Program-made: the position numbers and the translations under genes
Shown: positions 8,265 through 17,560 of the stretch, one piece after another
Layout of the letters: every line of letters starts with the position of its first letter
How positions within the stretch are numbered: position 1 is the stretch's first letter
From: Gammaproteobacteria bacterium
Lineage (GTDB): Bacteria; Pseudomonadota; Gammaproteobacteria; Eutrophobiales; Eutrophobiaceae
Assembly: GCA_003250975.1 (NCBI GenBank)
Contig: QKIY01000014.1
Coordinates: 1-64,000 of the forward strand
DNA: 64,000 nt
Reading direction: 5' to 3'
Notes under the pieces: model-generated
Databases searched by the model: none
The model's input: only the letters and a program-made list of their open reading frames with translations
What the model was told of the DNA's origin: nothing

Positions 8265-9605
8265 TTGTCTTATTTCAACACCGGCGATTACGAATACTCC
8301 CCCATGCAAGCCCGGACCTGTGCAGCCCTGATCCTTAGCACCCTTTTTAACGAGAAAAAGAATCTTTCTGTCGTTATGCCCGTGTATCTGGCCCGTCTCG
8401 GTGATAAACGGGACCGGGCACTGGCCCAGGAATTGAGCTATGGCGTGATGCGCTGGTACTTCAAACTGGATGTCCTTCTAGCACACATGCTGGAAAGGCC
8501 GGTTAAGCACAAGGACAACGACATCAAGGCCCTTCTCCTGATCGGTCTCTATCAGTTTCAGCATACCCGGATTCCGGTTCACGCGGTTGTCTCCGGCACG
8601 GTTGATGCCTGCCAGGAACTCCGCAAACCCTGGGCCAAGGGTCTGGTCAACGCCATACTTCGAAGATATCAAAATGAAAGTGAGCACATACTTGAAAAAA
8701 TTGATGGCGAGCCTACTGTGCGCTTTTCCCACCCTTCGTGGTTCCTGGAACTGCTGCAAAAGGACTATCCCCGGCAGTGGCAGGCGATCGTTGAGGCCAA
8801 TAACCAGAAGGCCCCCATGTACCTGCGGATCAATCCGCTAAAGACCACGTTGGATACCTACTTACGGGCCCTGGATGAAGCCGGCATCCACGCCACGCCC
8901 ACAGGGACCGACTCGCCCCAGGCCATCAAACTAGAACGGCCAGTAGACGTGGATAGGCTGCCTTTTTTCAGTGAAGGGCATGTTTCCGTGCAGGACCTAG
9001 CCGCCCAGTTCGCTCCAAAGATCATGGACCTGATCGCAGGGCAACGGGTACTGGATGCGTGTGCAGCACCGGGCGGGAAGCTGGCCCACCTTCAGGAGTC
9101 AGAACCCGGGCTCGCAGAACTCGTTGCCATTGAATCCGAGCCACATCGCTTCGAGCGTCTGCAGGAGACCGTAGACCGCCTGGGGCTGAAGGTGATACTG
9201 AAACTGGCTGATGCGCGGGATGTGGGAGCATGGTGGGACAGTATACCGTTCGACCGTATCTTGCTGGACGCGCCATGCAGTGCCACCGGTGTCGTCCGCC
9301 GACACCCGGATATCAAGTACCTGCGTCAACCAGATGATATTGTGGCAATCTGCCGACTTCAGAGGGAATTACTCGCTGCGCTCTGGCCGTTGCTGCGCTC
9401 TGGCGGTAAGCTCCTGTATGTGACATGCTCGATACTATCTCGCGAGAATGATCAACAGATTGCCGGATTCCTCGAAAACCATGGTAATGCGAGTGTGATA
9501 GATATAAAGGCAAACTGGGGGCATAACACCGGATACGGCAGACAGATCCTGCCAGGCGAATCAGATATGGATGGCTTTTATTATGCATGCCTGCAAAAAA
9601 TCTGA
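8265..9605 (+). CDS. rsmB: 16S rRNA (cytosine967-C5)-methyltransferase
   Basis: RsmB methylates C967 of 16S rRNA. An N-terminal NusB-like RNA-binding domain (to about residue 150) precedes the SAM-dependent methyltransferase domain. That domain has the binding loop VLDACAAPGGKLAHL and two functional cysteines, in DAPCSATGVVRRHPDI (motif IV) and YVTCSILSRENDQQ (motif VI). The reading frame opens with TTG at 8265. An ATG at 8304 (MQARTCAAL) is an equally credible start, and neither has a clear ribosome binding site. Its end overlaps the next gene by up to 35 bases. Confidence 0.94.
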   Translation: MSYFNTGDYEYSPMQARTCAALILSTLFNEKKNLSVVMPVYLARLGDKRDRALAQELSYGVMRWYFKLDVLLAHMLERPVKHKDNDIKALLLIGLYQFQHTRIPVHAVVSGTVDACQELRKPWAKGLVNAILRRYQNESEHILEKIDGEPTVRFSHPSWFLELLQKDYPRQWQAIVEANNQKAPMYLRINPLKTTLDTYLRALDEAGIHATPTGTDSPQAIKLERPVDVDRLPFFSEGHVSVQDLAAQFAPKIMDLIAGQRVLDACAAPGGKLAHLQESEPGLAELVAIESEPHRFERLQETVDRLGLKVILKLADARDVGAWWDSIPFDRILLDAPCSATGVVRRHPDIKYLRQPDDIVAICRLQRELLAALWPLLRSGGKLLYVTCSILSRENDQQIAGFLENHGNASVIDIKANWGHNTGYGRQILPGESDMDGFYYACLQKI

Positions 9606-10173
9606 GCACTCTCATTTTCTGCTTGTGGTGATAATCATATTACTGGCAAATTCGCTCCTCTTTCCGGGTTCAGCGCAGACAGCCATCCCGGGAATTGAGA
9701 TTAATTATGTTAACTGCGATCTTAACGAGGGATTTTATATGCTGGATGCGGGTATGCGTGTTGAACTCAGCGAAGAATCCAAGAAGGCGCTCGTCCATGG
9801 CATTCCCTTGCGAATTGACATCGAGATCAAGGTCATAGAAAAACGCAAATGGCTTTGGGACAAGACCCTGTTATCCAGGATGATAGTCTTCCGGCTCAGT
9901 TACCAGCCTCTTACCAGCTACTATATCGTCACTAATATTAGTAACGGGCGTCGCCAGCAATTTTCGAATCTTGATGACGTACTGAATTACCTGGGTGAAA
10001 TCAGGGATTACAAGCTGGTGGAATTTGAACAAATACCGCAGGATAATCACTATACCGGCCTGTTCAGGGCAAAACTGAATATCCAGTCATTACCTACCCC
10101 TCTCAGGCCGCTTGCCTATATATCTTCACAGTGGCATTTATCCAGTCCGTGGTACGAATGGAAGTTCGAATGA
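9571..10173 (+). CDS. DUF4390 family exported protein
   Basis: A hydrophobic N-terminal segment (FLLVVIIILLANSLLF) looks like a signal peptide or anchor. It is followed by a beta-rich domain typical of DUF4390 (LRIDIEIKVIEKRKWLWDK, YYIVTNISNGRRQQFSNLDDVLNYLG), ending SSQWHLSSPWYEWKFE. The gene starts inside the rsmB end, with ATG at 9571 or 9583. Its stop overlaps the ntrY start as ATGA, so the two are translationally coupled. DUF4390 genes regularly precede this NtrY-like kinase, which suggests a sensing accessory role. No function has been shown from sequence. Confidence 0.85.
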   Translation: MAFIMHACKKSEHSHFLLVVIIILLANSLLFPGSAQTAIPGIEINYVNCDLNEGFYMLDAGMRVELSEESKKALVHGIPLRIDIEIKVIEKRKWLWDKTLLSRMIVFRLSYQPLTSYYIVTNISNGRRQQFSNLDDVLNYLGEIRDYKLVEFEQIPQDNHYTGLFRAKLNIQSLPTPLRPLAYISSQWHLSSPWYEWKFE

Positions 10174-12362
10174 TGAAAAAGGGCGGCCAGTTAATATTTT
10201 TTGCAGGGATACTCCTGTTTCTCTTCATGCTCTCATCACTTCTGATGATGAGTAATGCCCTGCAGACCTCTAGCCACTTCAGTGAATTTTATCTTGGCTT
10301 GTTGTTCTTCAACACGCTTGGTCTGCTAGTACTTGTCGTACTTATTTCAATTAACTTAAGACGCCTTATTCAGCAGCTACAGAAACGGCTTGCGGGTGCG
10401 CGCATGACGATACGTATGGTCGCCATGTTTACCATCCTGTCTGTAACTCCTGTGTTGATTGTTTATTATTTTTCACTCGACTTTCTGATCCGTGGTATTG
10501 ATAACTGGTTTGACCTCAGGGTTGAACAGGCGCTTGACGATTCACTGGAACTAAGCCGGCTTTCACTAGACAGGAGAATGCGTGATTTGCTGAAAAAAAC
10601 CGAACAGGCTGCGGAAAAGATTGCAGGCACAACAGAAACCTCCATTCCTTTTGATCTTGATGATCTCCGTGTACAGACTGGTGCCAGGGAAATAACTCTC
10701 TTGACTCGACAGGGAGGGATTATCGCATCCAGCACAGATGATCCGACGCAACTGGTACCGGACCGTCCAAATGAAACCATTATTTTACAGTTACAACAGG
10801 GAAACAGCTATGTCGGGCTGGACACTATTCGTAATACCGGACTGAGCATCCGGGTTGTGGCAAACGTCCCCGATACCGGAATTGGTGAGGCAAGAATCAT
10901 CCAGGGGCTTTATTCGATATCTGAGCGGGTTAATGAGCTAGCCAACAACGTGCAAAATTCCTTTGTCAAATACAAGGAACTGGCCTATTTGCGGGAACAG
11001 CTCAAAAAGAGTTTTGTTATTGTTCTGACACTGGTCTTGTTGTTCAGTATTTTCAGTACTGTATGGGCTGCCTTCTATTCTGCAAGACGCCTGGCGGAAC
11101 CCGTGCGTAATCTGGCCAAGGGAACACTAGCTGTCGCGGATGGAGACTATGACACACAACTGCCCGTGCCAAGCAATGATGAACTCGGTTTCCTCGTCGC
11201 TTCATTCAACGATATGACCCGCAAGATCGCCCTGGCACAGGAAGAGGCGAGCCGCAGCAGGAATGAGGCGGAAACCCAGCGATCCTATCTGGAAACAGTA
11301 CTCAGCCGCCTTTCATCCGGTGTGCTGGTACTTGATCAGGACAATATCATTCGCACGGCCAACCACAGCTCCGCCCAGGTCCTAGGTGTCCCTGTAAAAG
11401 AATTAATAGGACACAGTATCAGCGAAGTTGCATCGAGCTATACGTTTCTGGACAAGTTCGATGAAATGCTGACCTCAAAACTCCGTTCATCGGTTACTGA
11501 CTGGCGTGAACAGATTACGATTACACAGGCAAATATCCGGACCACCTTGATGTGTAGCGGCACCATACTGCCGCCCTCGCATAACATTCAACAGGGACAT
11601 GTGATTGTTATCGATGATATTACAGCCGTGATACAGGGGCAGCGTAATGCCGCATGGAGCGAAATGGCGAGGAGACTTGCGCATGAAATCAAGAATCCCC
11701 TAACACCGATCCAACTGGCAACCGAAAGGCTGCGGCACAAATATCTTTCCTTGATGAATGAAGATCAGACCGATCAATTCGATCGTCTCACCAATACAAT
11801 CATTCAACAGGTTGAAACCATGAAAGACATGGTCAACTCCTTCACGGACTTTTCCAGGATTCCGGAAATCAACCTGCAAATGTCAGATATAAATGAATTG
11901 ATCTCTGAAGTGGTCGACCTATACTCAAACCTGAATCGCGATGCGGAAATTATCACCTCATTTGCGGACAATATCCCTGCCATACCAGTCGATAAAGGAC
12001 GACTGCGACAGGTATTCAACAATTTGCTCAAAAATGCACTTGATGCCTGCGAAAAGTACAATAATTTCAAACTGGAGATCAGCACCCAACTTTTGCGAAA
12101 AGGAAAGCAGAAATTTGTTGAAGTTAGTATTAAGGATTACGGGACGGGACTACCTGAAGATATATTGAACCAGGTGTTTGAACCGTATACGACCACCAAG
12201 TCAAAAGGTACCGGCCTTGGACTTGCTATCGTCAAGAAAATCGTCGAGGAACACAAGGGCATTGTCTGGATAGAAAACAATACTGCTGAAAGCGGGGCCT
12301 GTGCGATAGTAAGATTACCAGTAGCGGAAATTTACGAAGTATCACCGGAAAAAATATCATGA
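10170..12362 (+). CDS. ntrY: NtrY-type transmembrane sensor histidine kinase
   Basis: This is the membrane sensor of a two-component pair. Two N-terminal membrane segments (LIFFAGILLFLFMLSSLL and the region around LGLLVLVVLISINL) and one more (TIRMVAMFTILSVTPVLIVY) precede an extracytoplasmic region. A further helix (FVIVLTLVLLFSIFSTVWAAF) then leads into HAMP, PAS, a HisKA domain with phosphoacceptor H505 in RRLAHEIKNPLTP, and an HATPase with GTGLGLAIVKKIVEEH. I chose the ATG overlapping the DUF4390 stop, since the in-frame upstream ATG at 10131 lies inside that gene. NtrY is classically linked to nitrogen or redox sensing. The signal here is unknown. Confidence 0.93.
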   Translation: MMKKGGQLIFFAGILLFLFMLSSLLMMSNALQTSSHFSEFYLGLLFFNTLGLLVLVVLISINLRRLIQQLQKRLAGARMTIRMVAMFTILSVTPVLIVYYFSLDFLIRGIDNWFDLRVEQALDDSLELSRLSLDRRMRDLLKKTEQAAEKIAGTTETSIPFDLDDLRVQTGAREITLLTRQGGIIASSTDDPTQLVPDRPNETIILQLQQGNSYVGLDTIRNTGLSIRVVANVPDTGIGEARIIQGLYSISERVNELANNVQNSFVKYKELAYLREQLKKSFVIVLTLVLLFSIFSTVWAAFYSARRLAEPVRNLAKGTLAVADGDYDTQLPVPSNDELGFLVASFNDMTRKIALAQEEASRSRNEAETQRSYLETVLSRLSSGVLVLDQDNIIRTANHSSAQVLGVPVKELIGHSISEVASSYTFLDKFDEMLTSKLRSSVTDWREQITITQANIRTTLMCSGTILPPSHNIQQGHVIVIDDITAVIQGQRNAAWSEMARRLAHEIKNPLTPIQLATERLRHKYLSLMNEDQTDQFDRLTNTIIQQVETMKDMVNSFTDFSRIPEINLQMSDINELISEVVDLYSNLNRDAEIITSFADNIPAIPVDKGRLRQVFNNLLKNALDACEKYNNFKLEISTQLLRKGKQKFVEVSIKDYGTGLPEDILNQVFEPYTTTKSKGTGLGLAIVKKIVEEHKGIVWIENNTAESGACAIVRLPVAEIYEVSPEKIS

Positions 12363-12371
12363 CCAGGGCAA

Positions 12372-13736
12372 ATGATGATGAATGAGAAAATTCTGGTTAT
12401 TGATGATGAACCTGACATAAGAGATCTGGTCAAGGAAATCCTTGATGATGAGGGATTCAATGTCCAGACCGCTGAAGACGCAGACGGGGGCATGGAAACC
12501 CGTAATAAATTCCAGCCAGATCTGGTTCTTCTTGATATATGGATGCCTGATACTGACGGCATCACCCTGTTAAAAAAATGGAAGGATCGAAATGAACTAA
12601 ACCTTCCGATAATCATGATGTCCGGTCATGGGACTGTGGAAACTGCAGTGGAGGCAATCAAGCTCGGAGCCTACGATTTTATTGAGAAACCCCTGTCACT
12701 GGCCAAGCTCCTTCTCACCATCAATCATGCACTGGAGAAAGTCCGGCTCCAAAACGAAAACCTTCAGCTTCGAAGCCAGCGAGATTTTATTAACCTTCCA
12801 ACCGGCGAAAGCCCGGTTATGGAACAACTCTATGCGCAGATGGATCGCATAGCCAATCATGACACGCCGATCATAATTACCGGCGAGCCCGGTACGGAAA
12901 AAGAATCATATGCACGCTATATACACAAAAACAGCAACCGTGCAGAGGCTCCCTTTATCTCAATTAATATTTCCGCATTATCAAGTGACAATGCACTTGA
13001 AACAATTTATGGCAGTGAAGAGAATGGCAACATACACAAGGGGATTATCGAGAATGCGGATGGTGGTATCCTTTTTCTCAAGGATATTGCTGACCTCGAA
13101 CCGGCCTTGCAGGCCAGACTTCAGGATACCCTTGAAAACAGATCCATAACAAGAGTCAACGAGAAGCAACCACTTGGTATAGATGTTCGCTTTATTACGG
13201 CCAGCAGTCAGGATCTGGAGACAATGGTAAAAGAAGGAAAATTCCGTGATGATCTGTATTATCAGCTTAATGTCCTGCCACTTAAAATACCACCTTTACG
13301 TGATCATCGCGATGATGTCCCGGGTCTGCTCAAGTTTTTCATAGACCACTTCACCGAGCAACAGGGCCTCTCCGCCAGAAAATTTACAAGCGCCGCAAAT
13401 AACTACCTGAAGAGTTATGACTGGCCGGGGAATATCCGTGAATTGAAAAATCTCGTACAGAGACTCCTTATTCTTGGCATAAAAGAGACAATTGATGTTG
13501 AGGAACTGCAATTTGCACTAGGAACTCAGCACAACAAGGCGCTGGACAAGGTCTATAATGCAAATTTCGAGCTACCACTGCGCCAGGCCAGGGAACAATT
13601 CGAGAAGGCCTATCTGGAATACAAGCTGGAACGCGCAAACGGAAGTGTCAGTAAGGTAGCGAGTGACGTCGGTATGGAAAGGACGCACCTTTACAGAAAA
13701 CTCAAATCCCTGGGTATCGAGATTAACCCGGATTAA
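12372..13736 (+). CDS. ntrX: NtrX-type response regulator with a degenerate sigma54 AAA+ domain
   Basis: The receiver domain is intact, with acidic residues DDE at 11-13 and phosphoacceptor D55 (LVLLDIWMPD). The central AAA+ domain is eroded. Walker A reads GEPGTEKES (171-179), with Glu replacing the glycine before Lys177. The GAFTGA sigma54-contact loop is missing, replaced by EENGNIHKG near 216-224. Walker B reads GGILFLKDI instead of GGTLFLDEI. A Fis-type helix-turn-helix closes the protein (GSVSKVASDVGMERTHLYRKLK). I infer a phosphorylation-controlled DNA-binding protein that does not open sigma54 promoters. A good AGGGCAA ribosome site precedes the ATG triplet at 12372. Confidence 0.92.
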   Translation: MMMNEKILVIDDEPDIRDLVKEILDDEGFNVQTAEDADGGMETRNKFQPDLVLLDIWMPDTDGITLLKKWKDRNELNLPIIMMSGHGTVETAVEAIKLGAYDFIEKPLSLAKLLLTINHALEKVRLQNENLQLRSQRDFINLPTGESPVMEQLYAQMDRIANHDTPIIITGEPGTEKESYARYIHKNSNRAEAPFISINISALSSDNALETIYGSEENGNIHKGIIENADGGILFLKDIADLEPALQARLQDTLENRSITRVNEKQPLGIDVRFITASSQDLETMVKEGKFRDDLYYQLNVLPLKIPPLRDHRDDVPGLLKFFIDHFTEQQGLSARKFTSAANNYLKSYDWPGNIRELKNLVQRLLILGIKETIDVEELQFALGTQHNKALDKVYNANFELPLRQAREQFEKAYLEYKLERANGSVSKVASDVGMERTHLYRKLKSLGIEINPD

Positions 13737-13804
13737 ATCTAGCTTATGAAGCTGAATACTTTGAAGGTTACTTTCCATATAAATATCATGGATAATTCTG
13801 TCTT

Positions 13805-15178
13805 ATGAAAATAATAATCCTGGGAGCGGGCCAAGTTGGCCATTCTGTCGCAGCAAACCTTGTCAGCGAAGCAAACGATATCACTGTTGTAGATTCCAAT
13901 CCCGAGCATCTGTTGAGCCTCAGCGAACGTTATGACCTGAGGACGATTGTCGGAATTGCGTCTTACCCTTCCGTACTGGCCAAGGCTGGCGCAAAGGATG
14001 CGGATATGATCATCGCGGTTACAAACAGCGATGAGATCAATATGATCGCCTGCCAAGTGGCCTATACGCTCTTTCATACACCGACAAAAATCGCCCGTGT
14101 GCGCAACAATGAATATCTTAATAGCACTGCTCTCTTTAGCCAGGAAGCTTTGCCCATCGATGTATTGATAAGCCCAGAAGAGATCGTCACGCAATACGTA
14201 GAACGTTTAATCACCTTTCCAGGCGCACTGCAGGTCCTAGATTTTGCCGATGGCAAGGCCCAGATGGTGGCCGTCTCAACACATTCCAACGGGCCACTGG
14301 CTGGCAAAAGGCTTTCAGAACTCACCACCATCCTGCCGGGAATTGAAATCAGGGTGGTCGCTATCTTCCGTTCGGGTGAGTCCATCATTCCGGACGGTAA
14401 TACTGAAATCAGGGTTAATGACGAAGTGTTTTTTATCGGCGCGCCCAAACATATCCGATCCCTGCTGAAGACCATTCGTAATATGGAAAAAATGGCGAAA
14501 CGCATCATTATTGCGGGCGGAGGGCATATCGGCTTACGGCTGGCAAAGGTACTAGAGAACCGGTTCCAGGTAAAACTCATCGAAATCAACAGCCAGCGTG
14601 CACAGGCAGTATCGGAGGAGCTGATAAAAACGGTTGTGTTGCAGGGAGATGTGGCCGACGAGGAGCTGCTGTTGGAAGAGAACATTGAAAATACCGATGT
14701 GTTCTGCGCGATGACCAATGCGGATGAGGCGAATATCATTTCCGCCATGCTTGCAAAACGCCTGGGTGCAAGCAAGGTTATGGCATTAATCAATCGTGCA
14801 TCCTATGTCGACCTGGTACAGAGCAATATGATCGATGTTGCCATATCTCCCCAGCAAACAACCATCGGTTCTTTGCTTGCACATATAAGAAAAGCTGATG
14901 TTGTTGTCGTTCACGCCTTGCGTAAAGGTGCGGCCGAGGCCATAGAGGCCATCGCCCATGGTGATGCATCTTCTTCAAAGGTGGTTGGAAGAAAGATTGA
15001 TGAAATCAAGCTTCCCTCTTCGGCCAGTATTGGTGCTATCGTGAGGAATGAAGATGTCATCATTGCCCATCACGATACAGTTATAGAGGCAGAAGACCAC
15101 ATTATTTTACTTGTTGCTGACAAGAAACAGGTAAGCGAAGTCGAAAAACTATTCCAGGTAGACATCACTTTCCTATAA
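13805..15178 (+). CDS. trkA: Trk potassium uptake system peripheral NAD-binding subunit
   Basis: TrkA is the cytoplasmic gating ring of the Trk K+ transporter. Two RCK halves are visible. Each starts with a dinucleotide-binding motif (IIILGAGQVGHSVA at 3-16 and IIIAGGGHIGLRLA at about 234-247) and each is followed by a TrkA_C domain. Length is 457 residues, as in E. coli (458). It lies 16 bases before trkH and makes a two-gene transporter module downstream of ntrYX. That linkage is recurrent in gammaproteobacteria, which suggests NtrYX may influence ion homeostasis (inference). Confidence 0.96.
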   Translation: MKIIILGAGQVGHSVAANLVSEANDITVVDSNPEHLLSLSERYDLRTIVGIASYPSVLAKAGAKDADMIIAVTNSDEINMIACQVAYTLFHTPTKIARVRNNEYLNSTALFSQEALPIDVLISPEEIVTQYVERLITFPGALQVLDFADGKAQMVAVSTHSNGPLAGKRLSELTTILPGIEIRVVAIFRSGESIIPDGNTEIRVNDEVFFIGAPKHIRSLLKTIRNMEKMAKRIIIAGGGHIGLRLAKVLENRFQVKLIEINSQRAQAVSEELIKTVVLQGDVADEELLLEENIENTDVFCAMTNADEANIISAMLAKRLGASKVMALINRASYVDLVQSNMIDVAISPQQTTIGSLLAHIRKADVVVVHALRKGAAEAIEAIAHGDASSSKVVGRKIDEIKLPSSASIGAIVRNEDVIIAHHDTVIEAEDHIILLVADKKQVSEVEKLFQVDITFL

Positions 15179-15194
15179 ACAGCGGGCCAGCGCC

Positions 15195-16646
15195 ATGCAA
15201 TACACTGTCATACAACGTGTCCTGGGAATCCTGTTATCCTTATTCAGCCTTACCCAGCTACCGCCATTATCCATTGCCTGGTGGCTGGGGGAATCCTCGC
15301 TAAATGCCTTTCTGGTTTCGTTTTGCATCATCCTTTTCACCGGCCTATTACTCTGGGCACCGGTACGGACAATTAAAAAGGAACTTCGACTGAGGGACGG
15401 ATTTATTATCGTTGTGCTGTTCTGGGCAGGCCTTGGGCTTACCGGTTCAATACCCTTGATCCTATCGGATACCCCTCACCTGCCCCCGGTGGACGCTATC
15501 TTTGAATCTCTGTCGGGTCTTACCACGACAGGTGCTACTGTAATCACGGGCATCGATAACCTCCCGAAATCCATCCTGTTTTACCGGCAGGAACTTCAAT
15601 GGCTGGGTGGTATGGGGATCATCGTCCTTGCTGTTGCAATTTTGCCCATTCTCGGGATAGGTGGAATGCAGCTTTACAAGGCGGAAACACCCGGCCCCTT
15701 GAAGGACTCTAAGCTGACACCGCGCATCACTGAGACGGCCAAGGCACTCTGGTATATTTACCTTTCCCTGACCATTTTGTGTGCACTGTTATACTGGCTC
15801 GCAGGGATGACCGTTTTTGATGCCATCTCGCACAGTTTTTCTACAATCTCCATCGGAGGATTTTCAACCCACGATGCCAGCATGGGATACTTCAACAGCG
15901 CCCTGATAGATATCATCGCCGTCGTTTTCATGTTGATTGCCGGAATTAATTTCACCCTTCACTTTCTCGCCTGGCAACATACCAGCCTCAAGCCCTACCG
16001 TTACGATACGGAACTCAAAGCCTATTTCACCATCCTGCTGGCAGTGAGTGTGATTACCTGTGCCTATCTGTTTTATACAAACGCCTATTCTGATTACCAA
16101 GACCTGTTCAAGGACGGTATATTTCAGACTGTGTCGATCGCTACCACAACCGGTTTTACAACAACACAATACCATCTCTGGCCGTCCATGCTCCCGGTCT
16201 TGCTGTTGTTTGCCAGCTTTATAGGCGCCTGTGCCGGCTCCACTGGCGGAGGTCTTAAGGTAATACGCGCCCTGCTGTTATTCAAACAGGGTCTGCGCGA
16301 GATCCGGCGCTTGATATATCCCAGTGCCGTTATCACCATCAAGGTCAATAAAAAACCTGTACAGGAGCGGGTCATTAATGCGGTCTGGGGATTCTTTGCA
16401 ACCTATATCAGCACCTTCGGCCTGCTAATGCTGCTGTTGATGACTGCCGGACTGGACCAGGTGACAGCGTTCTCAGCCATCGCCGCCTGTATGAACAACC
16501 TGGGCCCGGGACTGGGTGACGTCAGCCAGAACTATGGCAATCTTTCAGAGGTGCCAAAATTGCTGCTCTGTTTTGCCATGCTGCTTGGACGGCTTGAAAT
16601 ATTCACACTGCTGGTATTACTGACCCCTGCATTTTGGCGTAAGTAA
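15195..16646 (+). CDS. trkH: Trk potassium transporter membrane subunit
   Basis: This is the K+-translocating membrane subunit that pairs with TrkA. The 483-residue protein is highly hydrophobic with about ten membrane segments. It carries the repeated selectivity-filter-like loops with central glycine: SGLTTTGATVITGID, FSTISIGGFSTHDAS, IATTTGFTTTQY and AACMNNLGPGLGDV. Length and order fit TrkH/TrkG. It ends two bases before the next ATG. Confidence 0.96.
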   Translation: MQYTVIQRVLGILLSLFSLTQLPPLSIAWWLGESSLNAFLVSFCIILFTGLLLWAPVRTIKKELRLRDGFIIVVLFWAGLGLTGSIPLILSDTPHLPPVDAIFESLSGLTTTGATVITGIDNLPKSILFYRQELQWLGGMGIIVLAVAILPILGIGGMQLYKAETPGPLKDSKLTPRITETAKALWYIYLSLTILCALLYWLAGMTVFDAISHSFSTISIGGFSTHDASMGYFNSALIDIIAVVFMLIAGINFTLHFLAWQHTSLKPYRYDTELKAYFTILLAVSVITCAYLFYTNAYSDYQDLFKDGIFQTVSIATTTGFTTTQYHLWPSMLPVLLLFASFIGACAGSTGGGLKVIRALLLFKQGLREIRRLIYPSAVITIKVNKKPVQERVINAVWGFFATYISTFGLLMLLLMTAGLDQVTAFSAIAACMNNLGPGLGDVSQNYGNLSEVPKLLLCFAMLLGRLEIFTLLVLLTPAFWRK

Positions 16647-16648
16647 TC

Positions 16649-17227
16649 ATGTCCCCGAAGGATGCGGAAAAATGGAATGCCATTTACCGGGCTGGCAAAC
16701 ACGATCAGGCTGAGGCTGCAAAAGTCCTCAGGGAACATAATCACCTTCTGCCACAAACCGGCAAGGCCCTGGACCTGGCTTGCGGCCGTGGTGCCAATGC
16801 CCTCTTTCTGGCGCACCACGGCCTGGAAACCTCGGCCTGGGATGTCTCGGATCAGGCAATCGCATTGCTGGAACAATCCGCAAGAGAACTTCGCCTTAGA
16901 TTAGATACTGAGGTCCGTGATGTGATCGAGCGCCCACCTAAACAGGACTCTTTTGATGTCATTGTTGTGAGCCATTTCCTCGAACGTGCCATCTTCCCCG
17001 CCCTCTGTCTTGCCTTAAGAACAGGCGGCCTGCTGTATTACCAGACCTTTATCAGGGAACAGGTATCTGCGACAGGCCCATCCAACCCGGCCTACCGCCT
17101 AACTGAAAACGAATTACTATCACTTTGCATGCCGCTGCACATTGTTTACTACCGGGAGGAAGGACGGATCGGCAATACCGCCAAGGGTTTCAGGGATCAA
17201 GCCATGCTGATTGGGCAACGGCGGTGA
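16649..17227 (+). CDS. Class I SAM-dependent methyltransferase (TehB-like)
   Basis: The 192-residue protein has the SAM-binding motif I LDLACGRGANALFLA at about 45-59, the acidic end of strand 2 (AWDVSD) and a motif IV region (DVIVVSHFLER). This matches the TehB/methyltransferase_11 type. The substrate cannot be told from sequence. It starts two bases after trkH and is followed by a TPR protein after six bases, so it is likely the penultimate gene of the def-to-TPR run. Confidence 0.82.
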   Translation: MSPKDAEKWNAIYRAGKHDQAEAAKVLREHNHLLPQTGKALDLACGRGANALFLAHHGLETSAWDVSDQAIALLEQSARELRLRLDTEVRDVIERPPKQDSFDVIVVSHFLERAIFPALCLALRTGGLLYYQTFIREQVSATGPSNPAYRLTENELLSLCMPLHIVYYREEGRIGNTAKGFRDQAMLIGQRR

Positions 17228-17233
17228 CCCATC

Positions 17234-17548
17234 ATGAGTTTGACGGATAATCTCGAGGCCATGCTGGCCAGCGGCAAGGATAATGCCCTGTTGCGGTTCA
17301 GCCTGGGCAAGGCCTATTTGGATCAGAAAAAGGCCGGCGCGGCCATTAGCCATCTCAGGAAAGCCGTAGAGCTCGATCCTCGCTATTCCGCTGCTTGGAA
17401 GACCCTAGGCAAAGCCCTGCACGCAAATCGCCAGGATCCCGAGGCCCGGGAAGTCCTGTTGAAAGGGATCGATGTCGCGAGAGAGAAAGGCGATATGCAG
17501 GCACTGCGCGAGATGCAGGTGTACCTGAAGCGACTTGAAAAAGACTGA
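17234..17548 (+). CDS. Small tetratricopeptide repeat protein
   Basis: This 104-residue helical protein has TPR signatures at residues 17-50 (ALLRFSLGKAYLDQKKAGAA) and 51-85 (AVELDPRYSAAWKTLGKALH). TPRs mediate protein contacts. No signal peptide is present, so it is probably cytoplasmic. It ends 12 bases from the convergent pyrD stop, with no clear terminator between them. Confidence 0.85.
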   Translation: MSLTDNLEAMLASGKDNALLRFSLGKAYLDQKKAGAAISHLRKAVELDPRYSAAWKTLGKALHANRQDPEAREVLLKGIDVAREKGDMQALREMQVYLKRLEKD

Positions 17549-17560
17549 CTGTATAATTTC

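Noticed and set aside
9571-9605. Frameshift or fusion at the rsmB/DUF4390 junction
   Set aside because: Both proteins have complete, family-typical ends; it is an ordinary overlap of coupled genes.
14074-14793. Minus-strand reading frame of 239 codons opposite trkA
   Set aside because: Composition is the Ser/Arg-rich shadow of a coding strand, and trkA is intact on plus.
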